Assembly: GCF_002093115.1 (NCBI RefSeq) | Contig: NZ_NAAD01000004.1 | Coordinates: forward strand, 62,001 to 126,000 | Direction: 5' to 3' | Source: Geothermobacter hydrogeniphilus | GTDB lineage: Bacteria > Desulfobacterota > Desulfuromonadia > Desulfuromonadales > Geothermobacteraceae | Length of the DNA: 64,000 bases | In this document: positions 1 to 6,972 of the stretch, piece by piece | Layout: each line of letters opens with the position of its first letter | Position numbering within the stretch: position 1 is the stretch's first letter | The notes under the pieces: model-generated | What the model saw: the letters and a program-made list of their open reading frames with translations, nothing else | Databases searched by the model: none | What the model was told of the DNA's origin: nothing | Translations under genes and position numbers: made by a program

Positions 1-1025
1 TCGCCGCCGACATGGCCGGCGTCAAGTACAAGGCCAAGCTCGGCGGCGCCGATCTCACCGCCGGCTGGTTCAAGCTGATCGACGGCGACACCTACGGTAC
101 TGCACCGTCGCCGCTGGACGATGTCACCCTGTGGGCGCTGCAGGCTGAATTCAAGCCCAATGCCAACTTCAAGTTCGGTGGTGACTACTACTACTACCAG
201 AATGAGGGCAGCCAGGGCTACGCCACCTTCCTCGGTACCGCCGACATCGCGGCCGTTCTCGCCTTCAACGGCGGCGGTGGTAACTGGACCGCCAACCGCC
301 AGGACATGAATCTGCATTACTTCAACGGCCATGCCGAGTATCGTCTTGAGAATGTCGTCCTCAGTGGCTGGCTCGAGTTCAGCACCGGTACCGCCGACAG
401 CATCAACAACAACACCGCCACCACCCTGACCGAAGACCTGGATGTTCAGGGCTTCGCCGGTCGCCTCAAGGCCGCCACCAATTTCGGTGGTCTCAAGCTG
501 GCCCTGGCCGGAACCTACTTCTCCGGTGACGACAACCTGGCCGACGGCGACGCCGACTTCATCGTCAACCCGCTGGCGACCGAATCTTTCGCCTTCGCCA
601 CCGACGGCTTCATGATCTTCACCCCGGACATCGCCTGGAACAGTGTCGGTCAGTACGGCTTCGCCATGGTTGATGCCGCCTGGGCCGGTTATGGTCTCGG
701 CAGTGTCATCCTGACCGGTGCCTACACTCCGGAGCAGATGAAGAATGCCTACATCAAGGCCGGTGTCGGCTACTTCTCGTCCCTCGAAGACAAGCTGGCC
801 GCCAACGATCCCCGTACCGACCGTGCCGGTACCGAGCTCGGCACCGAAGTCTATCTGCGCGTCGGTTACCGGTTCGCCAAGAAGCTTGACCTGTCGATCA
901 ACGGCTCCTACGCCAGCCTCGGCGACTTCTATGACAACAATGGCGGCGGCACCGCGGCCAATACGGCCACCACTGACATTGATGATCCCTATGAAGTCTA
1001 CCTGAAGGCGACCCTGTTCTTCTAG
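1..1025 (+). CDS. Outer-membrane beta-barrel (porin-like) protein, 5' partial
   Basis: The reading frame is open to the left edge, so the signal peptide and N-terminus lie outside the window; the first Met at 12 is probably internal. The visible 337 residues alternate polar and hydrophobic/aromatic positions in short strands (many Gly, Tyr, Phe and Asn), as in transmembrane beta-barrels. The chain ends YLKATLFF, an aromatic C-terminus typical of substrates of the BAM outer-membrane assembly machinery. The likely role is an outer-membrane porin or channel; substrate is unknown and I cannot assign a family. A strong hairpin terminator follows, so this is the last gene of its transcript. Confidence 0.7.
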   Translation, partial: AADMAGVKYKAKLGGADLTAGWFKLIDGDTYGTAPSPLDDVTLWALQAEFKPNANFKFGGDYYYYQNEGSQGYATFLGTADIAAVLAFNGGGGNWTANRQDMNLHYFNGHAEYRLENVVLSGWLEFSTGTADSINNNTATTLTEDLDVQGFAGRLKAATNFGGLKLALAGTYFSGDDNLADGDADFIVNPLATESFAFATDGFMIFTPDIAWNSVGQYGFAMVDAAWAGYGLGSVILTGAYTPEQMKNAYIKAGVGYFSSLEDKLAANDPRTDRAGTELGTEVYLRVGYRFAKKLDLSINGSYASLGDFYDNNGGGTAANTATTDIDDPYEVYLKATLFF

Positions 1026-1084
1026 GATACCTGAAAGAACGGGCCTTTTTGCAGGAGAGAGTTCGTTCGACAGGAGATCAGGAT

Positions 1085-1113
1085 GGGGGCCGGCTTTTGC
1101 CGGCCCCCTTTTT
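1085..1113 (+). terminator. Rho-independent terminator after porin-like gene
   Basis: A perfect 10-bp GC stem (GGGGGCCGGC, TTTT loop, GCCGGCCCCC) is followed by five T residues, about 60 bp after the porin-like stop codon. Confidence 0.85.
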
Positions 1114-1221
1114 ATTGACCGTGATTTGGTTTAGAATGATCGACGTCTGTCGCGAGGCAGTTCAGTCCTGCAACCGTCCCGGCCGGAAGCGGCCGCCGAC
1201 CCAATCCCCCCGGAGTTGCTG

Positions 1222-2895
1222 ATGAAGTCTCTTGCCGTTCTCTTCTGCAGCATTATGCTGCTTGCCGCCAGCCTGGTCTGCCCGGATATCGTTCGGGCCG
1301 AGTCGGGCGCGAATCTGACCGATTTTTTTGCCCCCCTGACCGCCAAGGTGATCATGCCGGTTGAGAAGGGAGTTCTGATCGACAAGGGGGCTGCCGACGG
1401 ACTGGCTCCGGGTGATATCCTGGCCCTGGTCAAGACCGAAAAAGAGATCCGCAATCCCCGGACCGGGGAGGTGGTTGACACGTTGACCGATTATGCCGGT
1501 TTCCTGGTGGCGGATCGGGTCAAGGCGAATCTCAGCTACTGCCGGGTGGTCGGCAGGACCGGATCGGTCAAAGAGGGGAGCAGCGCCCGCCGTTTCGAGA
1601 ATGTTCCGATCTTTTTCGAGGATGCCTCCGGTGACGGGTTTCCGGTCTTTCAGGCGTTGCGGAAAAAACTGCCGCACCTGCTCTGGCAGGATTATCGCGT
1701 AGGGTCGTCTCCCCTGACCGCGGATGGCCCCGCGCTGCAGATCCGTTATGAAGACGGCAGTCTGACGGTTGTCAACCGGAACAAGCAGATCCTTTTTGTT
1801 CAGCGACAGGTTCTGCCCGCGCCGGCGGCGCCGGTGGTTGCCGGCCGCCCGGTCAGCGCTCCGGTTGTCGCGCCGTCTGTGGCGGCCCCGTCTGTCGCTG
1901 TCGCTGAAGGTCGGCAACCGTCCTGGCAGGCGGAGCGGATCGCTCTTGACGAACAGGGTGCGATCGCTGCCGTGCGCGCCGGCGACCTGGACGGCGACGG
2001 CCGGTCGGACGTTCTGGTCGGGTTCGACCATGCTCTGCTGGTTGGTCACCTGGAAAACGGAAAATTCCGCGAGGTCTCCCGGACGGTCTTTTCCGCCGAT
2101 CCGCAACTGATCAACCTGTCTCTGTTTGACCTCGACGGCGATGGCCGGCTGGAAGTCATTGCCTCTCTGCTGGAGGAGGATCGTGCCGATGCCCGTGTCT
2201 ATCGGTTCGCCGATGGTCGTCTGACCCGGATCGCCGGGGCCCCCATGCTGCTTTCCATCTACCAGCCGGCTCAGGGCAAGGCCGTCGTCATCGGGCTCGA
2301 TTCGACTGAGTTGATGAACCGCAAGCCGCAGTTTTATACCGTCACCCTGGCGAACGGACAGCTGCTGAGAACCCCCTGCAGCCTGACCGGCCCGGACCAG
2401 CCCTATGGTGTTGTCGGGTTTACGGACGGGGACGGTGCGTCCTGGTTGGCCCTTTTGTCGCCGAGTGGGCGGATCCAGGTTCGCAATGGCGATGGCGAAG
2501 TTCGCTGGGAGAGTTCCGATCGTTTCGGTGGTTCGACCCGGGGAATTCAGGTTGCGCAACCCGGGCGGCAGAATCCCGATGATTTCAAGATGTATTTCTT
2601 CCGCTCCCGCCTGCTGCGGACAGTGCGGGGGACACTGCTGGTTTCCCGGCACGATGATCCCGGGGTGTTCGGCAACAACCCCAGTTATCGAAAAGGGACG
2701 ATGGTGGAGCTGGCCTGGAACGGCGCCTCTCTGGACGAGATTGATCGGAGCAGGCCCCTCGGCGGCATGGTTGTCGATTTTGACCCGCTTGATCAGTCGG
2801 GAGATGGATCCCGGTTACTGGTTGCGGTTCTCTACCGCGAGCCCGGATTTTTCCAGAAGGCGGTTTCCGGATTGGTTGTCCTTTCCCGTCACTGA
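1222..2895 (+). CDS. Exported FG-GAP/VCBS-repeat protein
   Basis: A 557-residue protein. I start it at the ATG at 1222, which has GGAG about 6 bp upstream, rather than at the in-frame TTG six bases earlier. Residues 1 to about 26 form a signal peptide ending VRA. A Pro/Ala/Val-rich linker near residues 195-235 separates an N-terminal domain from a C-terminal region with DLDGDGRSDVLVG and DLDGDGRLEVIA, calcium-binding-type loops of FG-GAP/VCBS beta-propeller repeats. The likely location is periplasm or cell surface. It is monocistronic, between a terminator and the convergent Sel1 gene one base away. Ligand and role are unknown. Confidence 0.75.
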   Translation: MKSLAVLFCSIMLLAASLVCPDIVRAESGANLTDFFAPLTAKVIMPVEKGVLIDKGAADGLAPGDILALVKTEKEIRNPRTGEVVDTLTDYAGFLVADRVKANLSYCRVVGRTGSVKEGSSARRFENVPIFFEDASGDGFPVFQALRKKLPHLLWQDYRVGSSPLTADGPALQIRYEDGSLTVVNRNKQILFVQRQVLPAPAAPVVAGRPVSAPVVAPSVAAPSVAVAEGRQPSWQAERIALDEQGAIAAVRAGDLDGDGRSDVLVGFDHALLVGHLENGKFREVSRTVFSADPQLINLSLFDLDGDGRLEVIASLLEEDRADARVYRFADGRLTRIAGAPMLLSIYQPAQGKAVVIGLDSTELMNRKPQFYTVTLANGQLLRTPCSLTGPDQPYGVVGFTDGDGASWLALLSPSGRIQVRNGDGEVRWESSDRFGGSTRGIQVAQPGRQNPDDFKMYFFRSRLLRTVRGTLLVSRHDDPGVFGNNPSYRKGTMVELAWNGASLDEIDRSRPLGGMVVDFDPLDQSGDGSRLLVAVLYREPGFFQKAVSGLVVLSRH

Positions 2896-2896
2896 C

Positions 2897-3781
2897 TCAG
2901 TTAGTCCTGCGGTTTCCGGGCGAGAGACAGTCGGCCACCAGGGCCGGTTCATCAAAACTGCATTTAACCGCCTGCAGGGCTTCCTCGTCCCGGTCCTTCT
3001 CAATCTGATTTTCGGTCCGGCCCAGCAGGGAGAGAGCATCCGAATCTCCCTGCCGGGCGGCCAGGCGCAGCCAAGCGAATGCCGCCGCCGGACTGTAAGG
3101 GCGGCCGTTGCCATCGAGGTAGGCCTTGGCAAGATAGTACTGCGCCGCGGCGAGGCCGTTGCGGGCTGCCAGGGTGAAGTACCGGGCCGCTCGGGCCGGC
3201 TGCCGGGGTAGACCGTACGCCGGCTGACTGAAAATCAGTCCGAGCGCATAAGCGGCCCGCGGGTCGTTATGCGCCGCCCCTTTCTTCAGCCAGGTGATGG
3301 CCGTGTTGCGGTCGATCGCTCCCCCTTCGCCCCGAAAAAGCATCAGTCCATATTCCGTCTCGGCCGCGGGCAGGCCGTTCAATGCCGCCCGTTTCAGCCA
3401 GTAGCGAGCCTTGCCGGGATGGTTGTGTCTGAATCCACTGTCCTTCAGGTATTGGAGGCCCATCAGGTATTGGGCCATCGGGTCGCCACGCATCGCAGAA
3501 CGCATCAGGCGTTGACGTTCGATTGCGGGTTGATCCTTTGAGGAGTTCCTGAGGCTGTCCGGGGTCGCTCCGGTCCGCCGCTCCCCGTTGCTGTCGGAGA
3601 TCGACAGATCCCCCGGTGCGAATTTTCTCTGGTCGGCATCTCGTGAAGGAATGCTGACCCTCGCCAGGGTCTGGTTGTTTTCCTCCGACAGCAATGCTGT
3701 CGCTGAAGATGTTGTAACGGTTCCCGCGGTCATCAACAGCAGCAGGCAAATCGCTGCGCCGGTGTTGGTTGAAATGAGCAT
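2897..3781 (-). CDS. Sel1-repeat (TPR-like) exported protein
   Basis: A 294-residue protein. The N-terminus MLISTNTGAAICLLLLMTAG is a signal peptide. From about residue 100 there are at least four Sel1-like helical repeats of about 36 residues, for example MAQYLMGLQYLKD, AETEYGLMLFRGEGG, PRAAYALGLIFSQ and AAQYYLAKAYLDGNG, each followed by an AxxWLxxAA segment. Such repeats are protein-interaction scaffolds, often periplasmic. The C-terminus carries two Cys residues in a short tail. It is convergent with the FG-GAP gene, with only one base between the stops. The binding partner cannot be deduced. Confidence 0.8.
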   Translation of the reverse strand: MLISTNTGAAICLLLLMTAGTVTTSSATALLSEENNQTLARVSIPSRDADQRKFAPGDLSISDSNGERRTGATPDSLRNSSKDQPAIERQRLMRSAMRGDPMAQYLMGLQYLKDSGFRHNHPGKARYWLKRAALNGLPAAETEYGLMLFRGEGGAIDRNTAITWLKKGAAHNDPRAAYALGLIFSQPAYGLPRQPARAARYFTLAARNGLAAAQYYLAKAYLDGNGRPYSPAAAFAWLRLAARQGDSDALSLLGRTENQIEKDRDEEALQAVKCSFDEPALVADCLSPGNRRTN

Positions 3782-3926
3782 AACTTTGTCCCTCCCATCA
3801 GAACGCGTTCATGGTCGCTCTGCCGGTCCTGCAAAGCCTTGTTCCGAAATAGAGGGATCTGCCAGAAACAGGCCAAGAGGGAAAAGCCGCTGATACGGCT
3901 CTTTGCGGATGTCCGAAGGGGCTTGT

Positions 3927-3965
3927 TGGAGATTATTATTCATCAGGGTTGGAGAATAATCTCCA
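3927..3965. repeat. Perfect 11-bp inverted repeat in intergenic region
   Basis: TGGAGATTATT (3927-3937) and AATAATCTCCA (3955-3965) are exact reverse complements separated by 17 bp. It lies between the upstream side of the Sel1 gene and the 3' end of the GAF gene. No T-run follows on either strand, so an operator or mRNA structure is as likely as a terminator. The rest of 3782-4078 holds nothing else I recognise. Confidence 0.6.
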
Positions 3966-4078
3966 GTTTGCGGGGGTGAAATATGCCGGGATCGTGGCAC
4001 GGGAGCGGATATCGTTCATTCTTCAGGGGGCAGACGAAATGGGGACGGGTTCAGAGCCTCCGGGAGAAAAAGCAGGTT

Positions 4079-4591
4079 TCAGAGGTAGCGGGCGATGCTT
4101 CGGGCGATTTCGGCCAGGGCGTCCAGTTCCTCCGGGCTGAAGTTGGGGCCGGCTTTAGCGGGGTCGCTGCCTTTACGGCAGACCTGGATGACGCCCTTGA
4201 CATCGCCCTTGATACTCAAGGGGGCGCTGATGATTTTCTGAATGGGCTCGGGTTTGCCGATCTGATTGTTGCTGAGACGGATCGACTCAAAGATAGAGGC
4301 GTGCTGGGCCGAAGCGAAGCGGTTGTTGAGGTAGGGACGGTTGTCGCGGGCGGTCCGGGCGGCCAGAGAGTCACTGGAAGAGAGGGGGACGAAGCCGCTG
4401 CTGCGCAGTTTGAGCGGCCAGAGAAAGCAGAGGACGCTGGTTGCTCCGTCAAGGGTGAAAAGGGCAACTTCATCCGGTCTGACGTTGAAGGCCTTGTGAA
4501 CAGCCTGCACGACGAGTTCGATCCGGCCTTCACCGGCGGCGCGGGTGGCGAGACGATCTTCGAGGCGGCTGCAGAAGTCACTGATTTTCAT
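4079..4591 (-). CDS. GAF-domain protein
   Basis: A 170-residue soluble protein that is essentially one GAF domain: an N-terminal helix (KISDFCSRLEDRLATRA), the core FNVRPDEVALFTLDG and YLNNRFASAQHASIFE, and the diagnostic IQKIISAPLSIKGDVKGVIQVCRKG segment, ending in a helix (EELDALAEIARSIARYL). GAF domains bind small molecules or haem, or act in signalling. There is no attached output domain, so it may act in trans or simply bind a ligand. It is transcribed alone, downstream of the ECF operon on the same strand. Confidence 0.75.
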   Translation of the reverse strand: MKISDFCSRLEDRLATRAAGEGRIELVVQAVHKAFNVRPDEVALFTLDGATSVLCFLWPLKLRSSGFVPLSSSDSLAARTARDNRPYLNNRFASAQHASIFESIRLSNNQIGKPEPIQKIISAPLSIKGDVKGVIQVCRKGSDPAKAGPNFSPEELDALAEIARSIARYL

Positions 4592-4660
4592 GGTGCGCAG
4601 TTTAGCGTATCACGAGACGGGTGACAAGTGAAGGTGGTGGGCAGAGGGGGGGGCATTGGA

Positions 4661-4697
4661 GGGGGACAGTCCCCCTCTTCTAAGGGGACTGTCCCCT
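4661..4697. repeat. R7 repeat (GGGACAGTCCC / GGGACTGTCCC pair)
   Basis: GGGGGACAGTCCCCC, a short spacer and AAGGGGACTGTCCCC form an inverted pair of near-palindromes. The same motif pair, in the opposite order, occurs at 6913-6953. The two copies bracket the ECF sigma operon. Motifs of this kind occur as interspersed REP-like repeats in related bacteria (general knowledge, not checked here). Confidence 0.6.
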
Positions 4698-4712
4698 TTG
4701 GCTCTCAACCGT

Positions 4713-5234
4713 TCAGCGATGCATGCCGCGACGCGGTGCCCGTCTGGGGCTGTCGAAATAGCGACGACGCAATTCCTGGCGACGCTGGTGTCGTTGTTCG
4801 GCCGGAAGTTTGCGCATCTCGCGGATGTCCCGGCGCAACTGTTTGCGCTGGTCGGGAGGCAGCTCCTGCATGCGCCGGTAGAGTTTGCGCAATTTCTGCT
4901 GTTGGGCGGGCGGCAGTTTGCGGAAGCGTTCGTAGCGTTGGCGGAGCAGCCGGCGTTTTTCCGGCGGCAGTTGACGGAAGCGCTGCAGCCGCTGACGAAC
5001 CCGCTGTTGCTGTTCGGGAGAGAGCCGCTTGAAGGCCCGGTAGCGTTCACGCAGTAGCTGCCGCTGTTGCGGGGTCATCTGCTGCCAGCGTTGCAGGGCC
5101 TTTTGGAAGGCGGGATCATTCCGCTGGACGGCGGTGGCGGAGTCCTGACCGGTGACCGGCACGGCCCGGGCGGCCGGAGAGACGGCCAACAGTAGACAAG
5201 TCAGAAACAGGGCTATGATCGAAAACTGTTTCAT
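4713..5234 (-). CDS. Exported DUF3106 protein, basic LPPxxR repeats
   Basis: A 173-residue protein. The signal peptide is MKQFSIIALFLTCLLLAVSP...ARA. The mature part is strongly basic (Arg/Gln/Lys) with tandem helical repeats containing MTPQQRQLL, LSPEQQQRV, LPPEKRRLL, LPPAQQQKL, LPPDQRKQL and LPAEQRHQR. This is the DUF3106 pattern and is reminiscent of the LTxxQ repeats of the periplasmic CpxP/Spy family (resemblance only). Its start overlaps the stop of the small acidic protein gene by 4 nt (ATGA). It is the last gene of the sigma/anti-sigma operon, so a role in sensing or in the envelope response controlled by the sigma factor is inferred. Confidence 0.75.
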   Translation of the reverse strand: MKQFSIIALFLTCLLLAVSPAARAVPVTGQDSATAVQRNDPAFQKALQRWQQMTPQQRQLLRERYRAFKRLSPEQQQRVRQRLQRFRQLPPEKRRLLRQRYERFRKLPPAQQQKLRKLYRRMQELPPDQRKQLRRDIREMRKLPAEQRHQRRQELRRRYFDSPRRAPRRGMHR

Positions 5235-5455
5235 TGAGCATCCTCCATGGCCGCGACCGTATCGAGATTTTCCAGCATGTCGAGCATTTCAAGTAATTCA
5301 AGTTGAGCGATCACGTCCCGGTCTTCTTTGGAAAGCTGTGGATTGGTCTGCTGCTGATCCTGTGCTGCCGGCGGCTGATCATTGGAGTCGCTGCCGAGTG
5401 CTGCCGGCGGCAGCAGCAGCGCCAGCAGGATTGCGAGTCCGGACAGTCGGTTCAT
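5231..5455 (-). CDS. Small exported acidic Leu/Asp-rich protein
   Basis: A 74-residue protein. A signal peptide (MNRLSGLAILLALLLPPAALG) is followed by a short Gln/Pro-rich segment and an acidic amphipathic stretch (VIAQLELLEMLDMLENLD). This stretch resembles the tail of the anti-sigma factor encoded just upstream. Both ends overlap neighbouring genes by 4 nt, implying translational coupling. I do not recognise a family. The shared motif suggests it may bind the same partner as the anti-sigma tail, perhaps the basic DUF3106 protein; this is inference. Confidence 0.65.
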   Translation of the reverse strand: MNRLSGLAILLALLLPPAALGSDSNDQPPAAQDQQQTNPQLSKEDRDVIAQLELLEMLDMLENLDTVAAMEDAQ

Positions 5456-5910
5456 CCAAGGTCTCCCATTTCCTGAAGCAGGTCGAGATTTTCCAGCAGG
5501 TCAAGGTCATCGAGCATATCGAAATTCTGCAGCATATCGATATCAGCGAAAATCGGGCTGCTCTGCTGCTGCGGGGGCTGAGGTTGCGGCGTGATGCCGG
5601 GACGCAGCAGAATCAGGGTCAGACCCAGAGCGGTTGCGCTGCTCAATGCCAGGCCCCAGGCCGGGATACGTGAACGTTTTCGCCCGCGGCCGGCGGCAGA
5701 CACCCGTTGCGTGAACTGCTGGCGTTCGAGGTTTGAAATCTCAAGGCGTCCGGTATCGGCAAGTCGCAGCACCCGGTTAAGCTCTTCGAGTTCCTTCCGG
5801 CAGGCGGAGCAGTCGGCCAGGTGATCCGCAACCCGTTGGCGCTCGGTTTCTTCCAGCTCGTGATAATGGTACAGAGTGAGAAGTTCCGGTTGGCAGTCGG
5901 TTCGTTTCAT
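5452..5910 (-). CDS. Membrane anti-sigma factor with zinc-finger (ZAS) domain
   Basis: A 152-residue protein. Residues 1-45 carry the anti-sigma zinc-finger pattern H30-x3-C34-x2-C37, which binds an ECF sigma factor in the cytoplasm. A basic stretch (GRGRKRSR) precedes one transmembrane helix at about 83-102. The periplasmic part has a Pro/Gln linker, then a highly acidic Leu-rich tail at 121-152 (about ten Asp/Glu, no Lys/Arg; contains MLDDLDLLENLDLLQEM). It overlaps the sigma gene and the next gene by 4 nt each. It is expected to hold the sigma factor inactive until a periplasmic signal is perceived. Confidence 0.88.
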   Translation of the reverse strand: MKRTDCQPELLTLYHYHELEETERQRVADHLADCSACRKELEELNRVLRLADTGRLEISNLERQQFTQRVSAAGRGRKRSRIPAWGLALSSATALGLTLILLRPGITPQPQPPQQQSSPIFADIDMLQNFDMLDDLDLLENLDLLQEMGDLG

Positions 5911-6494
5911 GATCCGATCCTTTCCCGTAAATCATGAAGTTCTTCACGCAGGCTGGTGACCGCCCGGTGCAGGTGCGCCTTGACCGTCCCCAGGCTGAGT
6001 TGCAGGGCGTCGGCGATCTCCTGCAGCGACAGTCCTTCGTCGTGGCGCAGGGTGAAAACGGCGCGCTGCTGGGGTGAAAGCTGCTGCAGCGCGCGGCGTA
6101 CCCGCTGCCCGGTCTCCATCGCCAGCAGGGCTTCCCCCGGGCCGGCTCCGGGATCGGGAGCGATATCGACCGGGTCGGCCTGTTCGCTGTCGGCGCCGCG
6201 GAAGAAAAAGATCTTTCGTTTCAGCTTTTCGCGGCGCAGGTGGTCGATGGCCAGACGTGACAGCGTGCGATAGAGCCAGGTCGAGAGGCTGCTGTCGCCG
6301 CGAAAGCTGCCGAGTGAGCGGTGCAGGCGCAGAAAGGCTTCCTGGGCCAGGTCCTCGGCCTGCTCCCGGCTGCCGGTCATCCTCCAGCCGAGGTTGATCA
6401 GCCTGCCGGCGTGGGTATCCACCAGGCGGGCGAAACTCTCTTCATCGCCGGCGCGGGCCTGTTCCAGCAGGATCTGTTCGCTGCGTTCGACCAT
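5907..6494 (-). CDS. ECF-type RNA polymerase sigma factor
   Basis: A 195-residue protein from Met at 6494. Region 2 is visible as LINLGWRMTGSREQAEDLAQEAFLRLHRSL followed by STWLYRTLSRLAIDHLRR. Region 4 is LSPQQRAVFTLRHDEGLSLQEIADALQLSLGTVKAHLHRA. An in-frame ATG at 6602 would add 36 non-conserved residues. That upstream start is only 11 bp after the small zinc-ribbon gene, so it cannot be excluded, and neither start has a strong ribosome-binding site. The gene overlaps the anti-sigma gene by 4 nt. It should direct RNA polymerase to promoters of an envelope- or stress-related regulon, probably including its own operon. Confidence 0.92.
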   Translation of the reverse strand: MVERSEQILLEQARAGDEESFARLVDTHAGRLINLGWRMTGSREQAEDLAQEAFLRLHRSLGSFRGDSSLSTWLYRTLSRLAIDHLRREKLKRKIFFFRGADSEQADPVDIAPDPGAGPGEALLAMETGQRVRRALQQLSPQQRAVFTLRHDEGLSLQEIADALQLSLGTVKAHLHRAVTSLREELHDLRERIGS

Positions 6495-6613
6495 CGATCG
6501 AGAGTAGCGGTCCGACGGCGGACTGTCAACCGGAGCTGCTGTATCACGCTTTTGCAAGTATCCGGTGTGCAAGAGCTTTTGAGAGATCTGGAGAGTACTC
6601 ATCGTCGTTGGTT

Positions 6614-6751
6614 CTATCCGTTCCGTAACGGCCGGGTCATGGTTCGGGTTGGTTGTGACCGGGGGTCGGGTCGCTGCGGACGGTGACCACAGCCGGGACA
6701 GACGCGGCCTTCTCGTTGTTGCGGCGCATGGCAGATGGGGCAGCGTTTCAT
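6614..6751 (-). CDS. Tiny zinc-ribbon protein (45 aa)
   Basis: A short gene starting with ATG at 6751 behind a near-perfect AAGGAGG, four bases away. The 45-residue product begins MKRCPICHAP and continues to VCPGCGHRP, giving two CxxC knuckles (C4/C7 and C18/C21) of a zinc ribbon, then a basic Pro/Arg tail. It lies directly upstream of the ECF sigma factor gene on the same strand. It may bind zinc and nucleic acid or protein; its role in the operon is unknown. The strong ribosome-binding site and the paired CxxC motifs are the reasons for calling it real. Confidence 0.65.
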   Translation of the reverse strand: MKRCPICHAPQQREGRVCPGCGHRPQRPDPRSQPTRTMTRPLRNG

Positions 6752-6766
6752 GGGACCTCCTTGTTG

Positions 6767-6811
6767 CCTGAATCCGTGGGTTTGTGCCGGTGACAGGCTT
6801 ACTGATTCAGG
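6767..6811. repeat. R1 repeat, short copy (CCTGAATC...GATTCAGG)
   Basis: CCTGAATCCGTGGGTT at the left and ACTGATTCAGG at the right form the inverted ends of the R1 family, here only 45 bp apart. It lies between the divergent zinc-ribbon and pepF genes. Other copies: 12276-12437, 37873-38020, 58669-58834. Confidence 0.65.
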
Positions 6812-6912
6812 TACGTCTTACTTCTTTGGACGCAGATCTTCAGAGAAGGTTTACAATTGACAGATTAAAATCAGCCCGTACACTTTGGATGGTTTTGGTG
6901 TCCCGGAATCAG

Positions 6913-6953
6913 AAAAGGGACTGTCCCCCGCAGGGACAGTCCCTCTTGTCCCT
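6913..6953. repeat. R7 repeat (GGGACTGTCCC / GGGACAGTCCC pair)
   Basis: AAAAGGGACTGTCCCCC and AGGGACAGTCCCT are inverted relative to each other, with a third TTGTCCC half-site. It matches 4661-4697 and lies in the pepF leader, 20 bp before the pepF start. Confidence 0.6.
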
Positions 6954-6972
6954 TGGTGCAGGAGTTGAACAG

